Assembly (NCBI GenBank): GCA_903906365.1
Contig: CAIVKC010000041.1
Location: 174,272-238,271, forward strand
DNA: 64,000 nucleotides
Source: an uncultured Bacteroidota bacterium
GTDB lineage: Bacteria; Bacteroidota; Bacteroidia; Chitinophagales; Chitinophagaceae
Direction of reading: 5' to 3'
A program made the position numbers and the translations under genes. Shown in pieces: positions 1-10,341 of the stretch; the first letter of the stretch is position 1, and each line of letters opens with the position of its first letter. The notes beneath the pieces were generated by a model that saw only the letters and a program-made list of their open reading frames with translations, searched no databases and had not been told where the DNA came from.

Positions 1-506
1 AGGAATACCCCCAGGGAATCGGCCAGGTACCAGATCATCCAGGGGGGACGGGGCAGGGGCTTTTCATCGAGCAGTCCGGCAATATAATAGGCATCGGATG
101 AGGAAAGCCGGTGCAGTTCCAGCTGGACCCACTCGCGCATAGCGGCTTCCCGGAGAAAATAATCAGCCATCCTGTCCCTGGTCAGTAGTTTCTCCGGGTC
201 ATCGATGGGTTTTTGGAGGAGGTTAAAAAAGTATTGTTCTCCCGGCCTGCTGGTGGTATGGTCCAGCAGGGCGAACAAAGCCTGGAAGTCCAGGTCCTGC
301 ATGGTTTGGCCTGTTAAACGGTGAAAGCAGGGTTTCTGGTCTATGGCGGCGTATGCGCCGGTCATCAGGGGGTAGACGCCTTCATCTTTGGGCTTTCCCC
401 AGCGGGATTTCAGCAAGGCCTTTTTTTTAGCGGTATTTTTTCTGGCAAACAGCCCGGTGAGCAGATACAGGAGCGCTGTTGCTAAAATGGCGAGGTAGAT
501 GCCCAT
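1..506 (-). CDS. MutS-like mismatch-repair-family protein, N-terminal part (cut by window edge)
   Basis: An open frame runs off the left edge on the minus strand; about 168 codons are visible and the C-terminal ATPase domain would lie outside the window. The protein starts MGIYLAILATALLYLLTG, a hydrophobic N-terminal helix, then a Lys/Arg stretch, and near residues 90-115 has a segment (FFNLLQKPIDDPEKL) that resembles the start of the MutS core domain, where substrates of the family read as xxLxRPLxDxxxI. Bacteroidota carry membrane-anchored MutS-related proteins of this layout, distinct from true MutS. The ATG at 506 is the first in frame after a weak GGAAG about 14 bases upstream. It lies downstream of lpdA with a strong hairpin between them. 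The family call rests on the partial core only, so it is moderate. Confidence 0.6.
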   Translation of the reverse strand, partial: MGIYLAILATALLYLLTGLFARKNTAKKKALLKSRWGKPKDEGVYPLMTGAYAAIDQKPCFHRLTGQTMQDLDFQALFALLDHTTSRPGEQYFFNLLQKPIDDPEKLLTRDRMADYFLREAAMREWVQLELHRLSSSDAYYIAGLLDEKPLPRPPWMIWYLADSLGVF

Positions 507-595
507 GGGGATTTCATTTTCTTCCGGCAATCTAGGGAAAATCCACCGGATTGTGCCTGCTCAGCAGGTAGGCATCGCTGCTAGTAGGGGAGGAA

Positions 596-630
596 TAGCA
601 AAGGGGATATGAACCATATCCCCTTTGCTA
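596..630. terminator. Perfect 16-bp hairpin between lpdA and the MutS-like gene
   Basis: Positions 596-611 and 615-630 are exact inverted complements around a 3-base loop (AAC). The hairpin sits 16 bases beyond the lpdA stop codon on the minus strand, so it most likely ends lpdA transcription. A long T tract is not present on the minus side, so termination efficiency is uncertain. Confidence 0.6.
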
Positions 631-645
631 ATATTTATTGAAAAC

Positions 646-2049
646 TTATAAATGGATGGCTTCCCCGTAGGCTACTTCGATCGCGTCTTTCACACTTTCG
701 GAAATGGTGGGATGCGGATGAATGCTGTTGAGCACTTCCTGGTAGGTGGTTTCCAGTTTCCGGCCGAGCACCGTTTCAATGATGATCTCCGTTACATTGT
801 AGCCAATCATATGTGTACCCAGCCATTCGCCGTATTTGGCATCGAAAATCACTTTTACGAAACCTTCTGTATGGCCGGCCGCGGAAGCCTTGCCGGAAGC
901 GCTTAAGGGAAACTTACCCACTTTGATTTCGTAGCCGGCATCCTTTGCCTGTTTTTCAGTCAGTCCTACCGAGGCTATCTCCGGGGTGCAGTAAGTGCAA
1001 CCGGGTATATTGCCGTAATCAATTCCCTCGGGCTGATGTGCATATTTTTTTTCGTTGTAACCGATGTTCTCCACGCAGATGATGGCTTCCTTGGATGCCA
1101 CATGTGCCAGGGCCTGCCCTGGGGCGCAATCCCCGATGGCATAGATGCCGGCGACATTGGTCTGGTAGAATTTATCTACGGTGATTTTGCCTTTGTCGGT
1201 CTTTATGCCCAGTGCTTCCAGGCCGATATTTTCAATATTGGCCGTCACACCAACGGCGCTTAATAGGATATCGGCTTCCAGTACGGTTTCCCCACCCTGG
1301 GATTTGACCCGGGCTTTGACGCCGGTGCCGCTGGTATCCACGCTGGTTACTTCGCTGGAGGTCAGGATGTCAATGCCGTTTTTCTTGTAGATCTTCTCAA
1401 GTTCCTTGGAAATATCCTCATCTTCCACTGGCACGATCCTGGGCAGGAATTCCACAATGGTCACCTTTGCCCCCATGCTGTGGAAAAAATAAGCGAACTC
1501 TACGCCGATGGCACCACTGCCCACGATGATGATGCTTTTGGGCTGCTGGGGAAGGACCATGGCCTCCCGGTAACCGATCACCTTCTTGCCGTCCTGTTTT
1601 AAATTGGGGAGTTCCTTGCTGCGGGCGCCGGTTGCCACGATGATGTGCTTTCCTTCCACCAGCGTTACTTTTCCGTCGGCCGCAGTGACTTCGATCTGGC
1701 CTTTGGCCTTGAGTTTGCCGTAGCCCAGTACAACATCAATCTTGTTTTTTCTCATCAGGAACTGAACCCCCTTGCTCATTTTGTCGGCCACACCGCGGCT
1801 TCGTTTTATCACGGCAGGAAAATCGGGTGTACCGCTGGCCTGTATGCCATATTCCAGGGAGTGCTTGATGTCTTCATATACCTGAGCGCTTTTCAGCAAG
1901 GCCTTGGTGGGGATGCAACCCCAGTTCAGGCAGACGCCGCCCAGGCTTTCCTTTTCAATGATTGCGGTTTTAAAACCAAGTTGTGAAGCACGGATAGCTG
2001 CTACATATCCGCCGGGTCCACTGCCAAGAACGACTACATCGTATGCCAT
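646..2049 (-). CDS. lpdA: Dihydrolipoyl dehydrogenase (E3)
   Basis: The product (467 residues) reoxidises dihydrolipoamide to lipoamide with NAD+ as the FAD-dependent E3 subunit of 2-oxoacid dehydrogenase complexes and the glycine cleavage system, in the cytoplasm. The N-terminus VVVLGSGPGGYVAA is the FAD-binding Rossmann motif. GGVCLNWGCIPTKAL holds the redox disulfide C40/C45. The NAD site IIVGSGAIGVEFA follows at about 172-185, and ATGARS plus AIGDCAPG bind FAD. The C-terminal HPHPTISE gives the catalytic His446-Glu451 pair. Length and motif order match the family exactly. No 2-oxoacid dehydrogenase genes adjoin it here, as is common for lpdA in Bacteroidota. The start is the only ATG consistent with the FAD motif. 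Confidence 0.96.
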   Translation of the reverse strand: MAYDVVVLGSGPGGYVAAIRASQLGFKTAIIEKESLGGVCLNWGCIPTKALLKSAQVYEDIKHSLEYGIQASGTPDFPAVIKRSRGVADKMSKGVQFLMRKNKIDVVLGYGKLKAKGQIEVTAADGKVTLVEGKHIIVATGARSKELPNLKQDGKKVIGYREAMVLPQQPKSIIIVGSGAIGVEFAYFFHSMGAKVTIVEFLPRIVPVEDEDISKELEKIYKKNGIDILTSSEVTSVDTSGTGVKARVKSQGGETVLEADILLSAVGVTANIENIGLEALGIKTDKGKITVDKFYQTNVAGIYAIGDCAPGQALAHVASKEAIICVENIGYNEKKYAHQPEGIDYGNIPGCTYCTPEIASVGLTEKQAKDAGYEIKVGKFPLSASGKASAAGHTEGFVKVIFDAKYGEWLGTHMIGYNVTEIIIETVLGRKLETTYQEVLNSIHPHPTISESVKDAIEVAYGEAIHL

Positions 2050-2530
2050 ATACTTTTAGGATTTTTATTTTCTATAAATGATTGCCCGCCTGCTTACCAG
2101 GCCCGGTATGCCAAACCAAAAACCATTACCGGGAGGTAACCGCAAACGATGAGCGAAAGTAAATGAAAATCAGCAAACAGCAAAAGAGCCAGGACCTCCG
2201 CCCACGGAATGGGGAACCCCCAAATCAGCGGCCATTGTATCACGGCCGGTCCGGGATCATCTGATTCCGCCGCGGGGTTGCCTGCATTTTTAATCAGCAG
2301 TGAAAATGCCCGGCAAGAAGATGTGACCTGCGTTCCCTTTCCCCCAGCCGCACACCACAGGCCCGGGGAGGATCTCCCGGCCGACCCGTGGCCTGTACAG
2401 CGGGTAATCCCAGCCGGGGGGCAGGTCGGGCAGTTTCCCTGCACAGCCATCCCGATCAGGCCTTTGAAATGGGATCATTCCCTTGAAATTCGGATTGAAC
2501 CTTTAGTATCAATCAGTTGAGATATAGTTT
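2050..2530. other. Intergenic region, no supported gene
   Basis: About 480 bases of rather GC-rich sequence separate lpdA and bshB1, which point away from each other. Short overlapping open frames exist on both strands (for example 2094-2450 minus, 2209-2520 plus), but their products are proline/glycine/cysteine-rich and resemble no protein family I know. I see no tRNA, riboswitch core or repeat. The lpdA promoter should lie in the AT-rich 2050-2090 part. Confidence 0.5.
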
Positions 2531-2538
2531 TACATTTG
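2531..2538 (+). promoter_or_regulatory. Bacteroidota -7 box for bshB1
   Basis: TACATTTG matches the Bacteroidota sigma-ABfr -7 consensus TAnnTTTG exactly and ends 17 bases before the bshB1 ATG, implying a leader of roughly ten bases. A clear TTTG -33 element at the usual 19-21 base spacing is not evident. Confidence 0.45.
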
Positions 2539-2555
2539 TGGCTACAAACTGAATT

Positions 2556-3293
2556 ATGAAACTGGATATACTGGCCATTGCTGTACACCCCGACGATGTG
2601 GAACTGGGTTGTTCCGGCACACTGATGATGGAGAAATTACATGGTAAAAAAGTGGGGGTTGTGGACCTGACCCGGGGCGAACTCGGAACCAGGGGGACCC
2701 CTGAATTGCGTGCCGAAGAATCCGAACGTGCTGCGCAGATCATGCAACTGGATGTCAGGGAGAATTTGGGCATGGCAGACGGTTTTTTCCTCAACGATGA
2801 GGCACACCAGCGGCAACTGATCACGGCCATAAGAAAATACCGGCCGGAGATTGTCCTTTCCAATGCGCTGGCCGACCGCCATCCGGACCACGGAAGGGCC
2901 GGCAACCTAATTGCGGATGCATGCTTTCTGAGCGGGCTCCGGAAAATCATCAGCCAGGATGCAAGTGGAAACCCTCAGCCGCACTGGAGGCCCAAATACG
3001 TCTTTCATTACATTCAGGACCGCTACCACCATCCGAGCTTTGTATATGACATCAGTAAGGTCTTTGAGCGCAAACTGGAATCCATCCGTGCCTATTCCTC
3101 CCAGTTTTTCTCCGAAGAATACGGCACCGATGAACCACAGACCTATATTTCCACCCCGGAATTCCTTCATTCTGTTATCGGCCGCCACCAGATGTTTGGG
3201 AAAATGATCGGAGTGCCTTATGCTGAGGGTTTTATATCTGAAAAAATGATAGGTGTACGTGATTTTGACGCTTTTGTACAGCTGGATACCTAA
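2556..3293 (+). CDS. bshB1: Bacillithiol biosynthesis deacetylase BshB1
   Basis: The product (245 residues) is a zinc-dependent PIG-L family deacetylase that removes the acetyl group from N-acetylglucosaminyl-malate, the second step of bacillithiol synthesis. The zinc and catalytic motif AVHPDDVELGCSGTL is at residues 8-22, with His-Pro-Asp-Asp typical of the family. SDRHPDHG-type sequence (ADRHPDHGRA) around residue 110 gives the further zinc ligand. The stretch TRGELGTRGTPELRAEE is characteristic of BshB1 rather than of mycothiol or LPS PIG-L deacetylases. Length is normal. BshA and BshC are not in the window; in Bacteroidota the three genes are often unlinked. It stands alone in front of a desaturase gene with a 116-base gap. 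Confidence 0.92.
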   Translation: MKLDILAIAVHPDDVELGCSGTLMMEKLHGKKVGVVDLTRGELGTRGTPELRAEESERAAQIMQLDVRENLGMADGFFLNDEAHQRQLITAIRKYRPEIVLSNALADRHPDHGRAGNLIADACFLSGLRKIISQDASGNPQPHWRPKYVFHYIQDRYHHPSFVYDISKVFERKLESIRAYSSQFFSEEYGTDEPQTYISTPEFLHSVIGRHQMFGKMIGVPYAEGFISEKMIGVRDFDAFVQLDT

Positions 3294-3409
3294 GAAAAAG
3301 TATAAAACAAATACCCGGATTGCACGTTTATATTGTATCTGTGTTAACATAGTTATCGGTTTTAAATGATTAACTTGCGGGCTGTTTTATTTCAATTAAT
3401 TTTTTTGCC

Positions 3410-4477
3410 ATGACAATACCCAAATTTTCCAATGTTCCCCAATCGTTTCATACAGAACTGAAGGGCAGGATCAGTGCTTATTTTGAGCAGGTGGGAAAAT
3501 CGACCACGGGGGATACCAGGATCTTTATGAAGGCTGTTATTCTGATGCTTGTATTTTCCTCCATTTATATACATCTTGTATTTTTCACGCCGGGTGTCCT
3601 GCTGGCCATTTCCGAGAGCGTTTTATTGGGAGGCGTAGTGGCTGCCATCGGATTCAACGTGATGCATGACGGAGCACACGGGAGTTTCAGTAAATACAAA
3701 TGGATCAACCTGTTTGCCGCATTTTCACTCAATATTCTCGGGGGCAATTCCTTCATGTGGAATATGAAGCACAATATCATCCATCATGCATTTACCAATG
3801 TGGACGGCATTGACGATGACATCGATATCCAGCCCTGGATGCGCATGAGCGAGACCCAGAAAAAATACAAGCTCCACAAGTACCAGCATTTCTATTTCTG
3901 GTTCCTGTATTCGCTGCTCTACATTTTCTGGATTTTTGTGCTGGATTACCAGAAATATTTCAAAAGCCGCGTGGGTAATATGCCCTTGAAGAGGATGACC
4001 ATCACGGATCATCTGGTGTTCTGGGGTTTCAAATTATTCCATGCTTTCCTGTTCATCGGACTTCCGATTTATATGGTTGGTTTTACCAGCTGGCTGATAG
4101 GCTTTGTCATCTTTACCTGCGTGGCCGGTTTCGTGCTCAGCATCGTATTTCAGCTGGCCCATACGGTGGAACACACCGCTTTCCCGGTTGCCAACGTTCA
4201 GACCGGCAGGCTGGAGGACGAATGGGCCATTCACCAGATTAAGACGACCGCCAATTTTGCCACCAACAACCCGGTTGTTTCCTGGCTGGTAGGCGGGCTC
4301 AATTTCCAGATCGAACATCATTTGTTCCCCAAAATATCGCATGTTCACTATCCTGCCATCAGCAAGATCATCAAGCAGGCCTGCCAGGAATATGGTATCA
4401 CCTATATTGAATACCCCAAGGTGCGCTATGCGGTGGCCTCGCACGTGGCCTTTCTGAGACAGATGGGCAGGGCCTGA
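3410..4477 (+). CDS. Membrane fatty-acid desaturase (acyl-lipid/acyl-CoA, front-end type)
   Basis: The product (355 residues) is an integral-membrane di-iron desaturase. The three histidine boxes are visible: HDGAH at 86-90, HNIIHH at 121-126, and QIEHH at 300-304. A glutamine in place of the first histidine of box three is the hallmark of front-end and linoleoyl-CoA-type desaturases. Hydrophobic segments near 42-62, 68-84, 102-112, 150-165 and 205-240 give the usual membrane layout. There is no N-terminal cytochrome b5 domain, so an external electron donor is needed. The substrate cannot be read from sequence. The ATG follows a T-rich stretch; a strong terminator follows the gene, so it is probably transcribed alone or with bshB1. 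Confidence 0.88.
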   Translation: MTIPKFSNVPQSFHTELKGRISAYFEQVGKSTTGDTRIFMKAVILMLVFSSIYIHLVFFTPGVLLAISESVLLGGVVAAIGFNVMHDGAHGSFSKYKWINLFAAFSLNILGGNSFMWNMKHNIIHHAFTNVDGIDDDIDIQPWMRMSETQKKYKLHKYQHFYFWFLYSLLYIFWIFVLDYQKYFKSRVGNMPLKRMTITDHLVFWGFKLFHAFLFIGLPIYMVGFTSWLIGFVIFTCVAGFVLSIVFQLAHTVEHTAFPVANVQTGRLEDEWAIHQIKTTANFATNNPVVSWLVGGLNFQIEHHLFPKISHVHYPAISKIIKQACQEYGITYIEYPKVRYAVASHVAFLRQMGRA

Positions 4478-4497
4478 CCCGGAAAAAACATTAGCTG

Positions 4498-4550
4498 GCA
4501 GGGGCCGGAAGAAATAATGATTAAATTATTTTTTCGGCCCCTGCTGTTTT
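4498..4550 (+). terminator. Intrinsic terminator after the desaturase gene
   Basis: A long stem pairs 4498-4518 with 4525-4544 (left arm beginning GCAGGGGCCG, right arm ending CGGCCCCTGC) with one bulged base and a six-base loop, followed by TGTTTT. It lies 20 bases after the desaturase stop. Confidence 0.8.
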
Positions 4551-4580
4551 GGGGACTTAAGCACTAACCCTGTATTTTTG
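4548..4580 (+). promoter_or_regulatory. Bacteroidota promoter for aguB
   Basis: A -33 element TTTG (4548-4551) and a -7 element TATTTTTG (4573-4580) are 21 bases apart, which fits the Bacteroidota consensus. The -7 box ends 19 bases before the aguB ATG. The -33 element overlaps the tail of the preceding terminator. Confidence 0.65.
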
Positions 4581-4599
4581 CAGCTCAATAAATCGGACC

Positions 4600-5475
<876 letters not shown>

Positions 5476-5543
5476 AGGATTTCCAAACCATTAACCAGTA
5501 ACTGCCAACCGACTGGCTGAATATCCATTATCAAAAGTCATAC

Positions 5544-6608
5544 ATGCAGCAAACTACACAGTTCAGTTCCCCGACACCCAGGCAACTGGGGTATTATTTT
5601 CCGGCTGAATTCGCCCCCCACCGCGCTACCTGGCTTTCCTGGCCACATAAAGAAGCATCCTGGCCGGGAAAAATACAGGCCATTTACCCCTATTATGCGC
5701 AATTTATCCGTGAACTGGCCCTGAGCGAGGAGGTATGCATCAATGTCAATGATGAGGCCATGAAGGCCGCTGCCCTGGGCCATCTGGTGGCCGCCGGGGC
5801 CGACCTGTCAAGGATCCGGTTTTACCTGCATCCTACCAACGATGCCTGGTGCCGTGATCACGGACCCGCCTTTCTGATTAACCCGGCGGCCGAACAGAAA
5901 AAAGTCGTCGTTGACTGGAACTATAATGCATGGGGCAATAAGTACCCTCCCTATGACCTGGATGACAGGATTCCCACACGGGTAGCGGAAAGCCTGGGTC
6001 TGCCTGTCTATTACCCTGGCATCGTCATGGAGGGCGGTTCGGTAGACTTTAACGGCCGGGGCACGCTGATTACCTCCAGGGCCTGTCTGCTCAACGAAAA
6101 CAGAAATCCGGACCTTAACCAGGAACAGATTGAAGGCTACCTGCGGGAATTCTACGGGGTCCAGCAGGTGCTCTGGGTGGGTGAGGGTATCGTAGGCGAT
6201 GATACCGATGGCCATATTGATGATACCGTCCGCTTTATCAATGCAGATACCGTGCTGGCCGTGGTCGAAGAAAACAAATCGGATGAAAATTACCAGATCC
6301 TACAAGATAACCTGGCAGAGCTGGGCAGGATGCGCCTGTTTGATGGCAGCCAGCTGAATATCGTGGAACTGCCCATGCCGGATCCCCTGGTCTACCAGGA
6401 CCAGCGCCTGCCTCCATCCTATGCCAATTTCTACCTCTGTAACAGCAGCGTTATTGTGCCGACCTTCAGGAGTAAAAAGGATGACCGGGCCCTGCAGATC
6501 ATCGCAGGATGCTTTCCTGACCGCAGGGTGGTCGGCATAGATTCCACTGAAATCATTTGGGGGCTGGGAAGTTTTCACTGCCTAAGCCAGCAGGAGCCGC
6601 TCGTATAG
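5544..6608 (+). CDS. aguA: Agmatine deiminase
   Basis: The product (354 residues) converts agmatine to N-carbamoylputrescine and ammonia. It belongs to the guanidino-modifying enzyme fold. [10 protein letters not shown] near residue 32, WCRDHGPAF near 108, [11 protein letters not shown] near 166 and [10 protein letters not shown] near 217 are the substrate and catalytic blocks. The nucleophilic cysteine is Cys346 in FHCLSQQ, at the usual place near the C-terminus. Together with aguB this lets the cell make putrescine from agmatine. No arginine decarboxylase is in the window. The downstream dioxygenase-like gene begins about 105 bases later and may share the transcript. Confidence 0.95.
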   Translation: MQQTTQFSSPTPRQLGYYFPAEFAPHRATWLSWPHKEASWPGKIQAIYPYYAQFIRELALSEEVCINVNDEAMKAAALGHLVAAGADLSRIRFYLHPTNDAWCRDHGPAFLINPAAEQKKVVVDWNYNAWGNKYPPYDLDDRIPTRVAESLGLPVYYPGIVMEGGSVDFNGRGTLITSRACLLNENRNPDLNQEQIEGYLREFYGVQQVLWVGEGIVGDDTDGHIDDTVRFINADTVLAVVEENKSDENYQILQDNLAELGRMRLFDGSQLNIVELPMPDPLVYQDQRLPPSYANFYLCNSSVIVPTFRSKKDDRALQIIAGCFPDRRVVGIDSTEIIWGLGSFHCLSQQEPLV

Positions 6609-6712
6609 GGTGCAGTGGCTGCCCCCAGGATGACCAATTCTCTTTAACTTTTGGGGCGGTGAGTTACTTTTTTACTAACTTTCCCCTACGCCAATTAAAT
6701 GCGGCCTGTCAT

Positions 6713-7597
6713 ATGCTCCAACAAGACTTAAGTACGGTTCATCAGCTGATCAGCGAAATGTTTAAGTGGCCCCGTACCCCCCGGGAATGGGACCAATACC
6801 GCCTGAGCGAAGAGCAACTTTCCTTTTTCCGTGAAAACGGCTATCTGGCAGGGATCCGGATGCTGGACCCCGCTCAGGTACTTCAGCTGCGCAGCGAACT
6901 GGAAGCACTGACCGATCCAGGCCATCCCGGCCATAAGCTGTTTTATGAATTTCACAGCAACGAGTCCACCGATGCAAATACGATTCTGTTCCACGCACTT
7001 GGCGCCTGGCGAATCACGCCTGGCTTTCACGATGTGCTCTGGAACCCCCGCTTTGTCATGGCGGCCAGCCAGTTGCTGGGTAACAGCCATGTCCGGTTCT
7101 GGCACGACCAATTATTTTACAAACCGGCCAAAAAAGGCGGGGTAGTGGCCTGGCACCAGGATTATTCCTACTGGACAAGGACCAAGCCCATGGCTCACCT
7201 GACCTGCTGGTGCGGTCTGGATGATTCCACCCTGGCCAACGGCTGCCTCCAGTATGTGCCAGGCAGCCATCGCTGGGGATTGCTGGAAAAACCCGACCTG
7301 GCGGGCAATATGATGGGTATTATGGATTATCTCACAGAAGAGCAACAGGCCTCATTTCATCCGGTTTCTGTAGAAACAAAGGCCGGGGAAGCCATTTTTC
7401 ACCACCCCCTGACCCTGCATGGTTCCGGGGAAAACACCAGCCAGCGACCCAGGCGTGCCTTTGTCATCAATGCCTTTGCCGATGGGGTTCGTTCCGACAG
7501 TGCGGATATCCTCTTACAGGGAGTTCCCCCCATAAAAAAAGGGGAAAAAATGGAGGGTTCATTTTTTCCCCTGTTAAGTCAGGGTCTGCCGCTATAA
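6713..7597 (+). CDS. Phytanoyl-CoA dioxygenase (PhyH) family protein
   Basis: The product (294 residues from this start) is a 2-oxoglutarate/Fe(II) dioxygenase-like protein. The iron ligands are the HxD pair His148-Asp150 in AWHQDYSYW and the distal His236 in LTLHGSGEN; Arg247 or Arg248 in RPRRAF would bind 2-oxoglutarate. PGSHRWG is a further family block. A longer frame starts at 6557 inside aguA, but its first 52 residues are low-complexity and overlap the aguA C-terminus, so the ATG at 6713 is preferred. It ends 20 bases from the convergent stress-protein gene. The substrate is unknown; many bacterial PhyH proteins hydroxylate small metabolites rather than phytanoyl-CoA. Confidence 0.82.
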   Translation: MLQQDLSTVHQLISEMFKWPRTPREWDQYRLSEEQLSFFRENGYLAGIRMLDPAQVLQLRSELEALTDPGHPGHKLFYEFHSNESTDANTILFHALGAWRITPGFHDVLWNPRFVMAASQLLGNSHVRFWHDQLFYKPAKKGGVVAWHQDYSYWTRTKPMAHLTCWCGLDDSTLANGCLQYVPGSHRWGLLEKPDLAGNMMGIMDYLTEEQQASFHPVSVETKAGEAIFHHPLTLHGSGENTSQRPRRAFVINAFADGVRSDSADILLQGVPPIKKGEKMEGSFFPLLSQGLPL

Positions 7598-7617
7598 TAT
7601 CTTACCTGCTTTGCCCA

Positions 7618-8445
7618 TCAGGAGTGAATGGCCACAATCGGCACATGGCTGTGGTAGGCCAGCGTCTTGGTATGGGAAGTCTTGAAGACCTTTGACAAAA
7701 AGGAATGCTCCTTGGGAATGGTCAGGATCAAATCTATTTGGTTGTCTGCTACAAACTGGTTGATGGCATCCATGAAATCAAACAAACGCAGGAAATAGTA
7801 TTGGGGGTTGAATTCAGCGAGCATCTCATGGAGTTTGGCTTTTTCGGCCTTGTATTCCTCGGTCAGTTCTATATAATGCTCATGGTCCACGTTGACGATA
7901 TGCAGGTTAGCATTAAAAAGGCCCAGCAGGCTTTTGAGCGGGGCCACCGGAATGGTTTTTTCCACCTCCTTGAAGTCACAGATCAGCATGATGTTATTGA
8001 CTTCCTTAAAAACGGCGTCTGGCGGTACCACCATGACCGGCACGGTCTTTCGATTGATGATATTGAGCGTATTGCTGCCCATCAGGACCTGTCCCAGGCG
8101 GGTTGATCCGGTAATACCCATGACAATCAGCTGTACGTGGTTATGCCTGACATAGCGTTCCAGGCTGTCCACAAAATGCCGGTCCTCTTCGACAACCAGG
8201 CTGATATCAGCACCCGTAATGCCAGACAATTCGTTTTTGATGCTGGTGAGGGCGAGTTCCATCAGGGACTTCCTGCCGTCATCATCGCTTTCCAGGGGGG
8301 ATCCGTCCGAGCCCGATTCAATGGTGTCGAATACATTATATAAAATCAGACGGGATTCAGGGATTTGATTGGCGAGTTGCGCCGCAAAACGGGCCGCGTT
8401 CTTGGATGTTTCCGAAAAATCCGTGGGAACAATGATGCTGTTCAT
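7618..8445 (-). CDS. Universal stress protein with two UspA domains
   Basis: The product (275 residues) contains two tandem Usp folds. The first begins IIVPTDFSETSKNAARFA and ends with the nucleotide-binding motif G-x2-G-x9-GS (GITG near 135, GSN near 148) followed by VPVMVVPP. The second (about 165-275) ends SHVPIVAIHS but lacks a complete GxxG motif, so only the first domain is likely to bind ATP. Cytoplasmic stress or persistence roles are usual for the family. It is transcribed away from the GMC gene cluster on the same strand with a 150-base gap. Confidence 0.88.
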   Translation of the reverse strand: MNSIIVPTDFSETSKNAARFAAQLANQIPESRLILYNVFDTIESGSDGSPLESDDDGRKSLMELALTSIKNELSGITGADISLVVEEDRHFVDSLERYVRHNHVQLIVMGITGSTRLGQVLMGSNTLNIINRKTVPVMVVPPDAVFKEVNNIMLICDFKEVEKTIPVAPLKSLLGLFNANLHIVNVDHEHYIELTEEYKAEKAKLHEMLAEFNPQYYFLRLFDFMDAINQFVADNQIDLILTIPKEHSFLSKVFKTSHTKTLAYHSHVPIVAIHS

Positions 8446-8490
8446 ATATCATAATTTGTTTTGGTTAGAAATGCTAAAGCTTCTCCGGGG

Positions 8491-8498
8491 TAAAGTTA
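8491..8498 (-). promoter_or_regulatory. Possible -7 box (TAACTTTA) for the stress-protein gene
   Basis: On the minus strand this reads TAACTTTA, one base from TAnnTTTG, 46 bases upstream of the start codon. The same TTTA variant precedes several other genes here. Confidence 0.3.
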
Positions 8499-8597
8499 TT
8501 CTTTGTTCCTCATTTTTCTGAACCCTTAATATACAATAAAAACCCCTTTGACAAAAACCCGTGATTACAATTTTTGTTGTTCTCCACCTTTGACGGC

Positions 8598-10133
8598 CTA
8601 TTTGAATAATTCCACTAAGCGTTTACCTACCCGCAGCGCATTGGCCATGATGGTCAGCGAGGGATTGACAGCCCCGCTGGAGGGGAAGAAACTTCCATCT
8701 ACCACATAGAGGTTATCGAGTTGGTGGGTCCTGCAATCGGTATTGAGCACCGAACTGGCCGCATCTGTTCCAAAACGGCAGGTACCGCACTGGTGTGCAA
8801 GCCCCTGCAGCGGTATGTCTTTTTTGAGATAGATGGAATGGGGAATAAAATGGCTGGCATCGTCGCTCTCCCGCAGGATATGACTCCAGGTATCCTGCAG
8901 CCGCTCGAGCCCCCGGGTATTTGATTCGGTGTATTGAATATGGATCTGTCCGCCCTGCAGGGTGACCCGGTTTTCGGGGGATGGCAGGTCTTCGGCGGTA
9001 AACCACCAGTCCACTGAATGGCCGGCCATTTCTTCCAGCACCAGGCCCGGGGTAAAGAAGGGCGCATCAGGGGAAATCTGGTCCTTATTGGATTTGCCCA
9101 TCAGCTGAATATGTCCCATGGGGAAATTAAAATCAGCATCCCCCCAGTAAAAGTCATTGACGGCAAGGGTCTTCTGAAAACGGGTCGGATTGGGCTTGGT
9201 GGAGATGGCCAGCATCGCTGCATTGTGGTGTTTCATCAGATTGCGCCCTACCAGGCCTGAGCCGTTTGCCAGCCCGCCGGGATGAAGGTCCGTGGCGGAG
9301 CGCAGCAGCAGGATGGCTGAATTCACCGCTCCGGCGGCAAGGACTACCAGGTCCGCGGAAAAAACAAATTTTTCCCCGTTGCGGCTGGCTTCAACGGCTT
9401 TGATGGAAGTTCCTGAGGCGTTGGTGAGCAGGCGCGTGGCCTGCATTTCAGTCATCAGGGTGACCTGGGCCTGCTGCAGGGAAGGTCTCACGCAATTGAT
9501 GTCCGCATCTGCCTTGGCATGCAGCAGGCAGGGAAAGCCGTCACAGGTATCGCAGCGTATGCAGGGGCTGTTAAGCGGGTCTTTCTCATTGCGCTTCACC
9601 CCTATGGGCAAACAGAAGGGATGAAGCCCCCTGGCCTGCAGGGCATCATGCAGTTCCTGGATGCGGGGTTCGTGCGCCAGGGGGGGATAGGGGTATTCAC
9701 CGCTCCGGAAGGGTTCGGTGGGATCATCCCCCATGCGTCCGTGTACGTCATAGAGTTTTTCTGCCTCCGTATAGAAGGGTTCGAAATCCGCATATTTCAG
9801 CGGCCACTCCGGGGTGACCCCGTCAAAATGGGTGACCGATTCAAAATTCTTTTCCCTTAACCGAAACAGGGCGGCGCCATAAACCTTGGTATTGCCGCCC
9901 ACCCAGTAACCGGTCTGCGGATGAAAGTCCTTCTCTTCGCTGGTCTTCCATACTTCGCTGGTATGATACCGGTCCTGTTGAAAGACAGCCACCGAATCCC
10001 AGTTTTCTTTTTCCCGGGGCAGGAAGGTACCGCGTTCCAGCACCAGGATCTTTTTGCCGCAATCCTTCAGGGCATGCAGCAGGGTCCCCCCACCAGCGCC
10101 GGTGCCTATGATGATGATGTCGTACTGTTCCAT
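8598..10133 (-). CDS. GMC-family FAD oxidoreductase with a four-cysteine motif
   Basis: The product (511 residues) is a glucose-methanol-choline oxidoreductase. DIIIIGTGAGGGTLLHAL is the FAD Rossmann motif, VLERG follows at 32-36, and WVGGNTKVYGAALF is the second FAD block. The C-terminal active-site candidates are His447 (LAHQCGTCRFG) and Asn490 in NPSLTIMANALR. Between them lies CIRCDTCDGFPC at 191-202, a CxxCxxCxxxxC arrangement found in a subset of GMC enzymes and reminiscent of the iron-sulfur-containing sugar 3-dehydrogenases. There is no signal peptide. An exported sugar-isomerase-like gene lies upstream on the same strand, which fits oxidised-sugar metabolism. The substrate is not determinable. 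Confidence 0.85.
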   Translation of the reverse strand: MEQYDIIIIGTGAGGGTLLHALKDCGKKILVLERGTFLPREKENWDSVAVFQQDRYHTSEVWKTSEEKDFHPQTGYWVGGNTKVYGAALFRLREKNFESVTHFDGVTPEWPLKYADFEPFYTEAEKLYDVHGRMGDDPTEPFRSGEYPYPPLAHEPRIQELHDALQARGLHPFCLPIGVKRNEKDPLNSPCIRCDTCDGFPCLLHAKADADINCVRPSLQQAQVTLMTEMQATRLLTNASGTSIKAVEASRNGEKFVFSADLVVLAAGAVNSAILLLRSATDLHPGGLANGSGLVGRNLMKHHNAAMLAISTKPNPTRFQKTLAVNDFYWGDADFNFPMGHIQLMGKSNKDQISPDAPFFTPGLVLEEMAGHSVDWWFTAEDLPSPENRVTLQGGQIHIQYTESNTRGLERLQDTWSHILRESDDASHFIPHSIYLKKDIPLQGLAHQCGTCRFGTDAASSVLNTDCRTHQLDNLYVVDGSFFPSSGAVNPSLTIMANALRVGKRLVELFK

Positions 10134-10341
10134 GGATAAGTGGCGAAAGGTTGGTGAACAGGAAAAATAGGAAATATTCAGGAATAAAAAATCCGCTACC
10201 TGTAATAGATTAATTAACCATATGTAACCGGCTGAAACGGGCTAAAACCTGTTCAACAGGGGGCAGGCAGCCAAATTCAGGCGTTGCAATGCAGTCCGCA
10301 TGGAGGCTGCATCCGCGCAGCCTGGCCGTCTTGATTGCGCA

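Noticed and set aside
2094..2520. Overlapping open frames on both strands between lpdA and bshB1, and a GC-rich stretch that might be a riboswitch
   Set aside because: The translations are Pro/Gly/Cys-rich without family resemblance, and the conserved cores of cobalamin, TPP and FMN riboswitches are not present.
6557..6712. N-terminal extension of the PhyH-like protein
   Set aside because: It overlaps the end of aguA in another frame and adds sequence foreign to the family.
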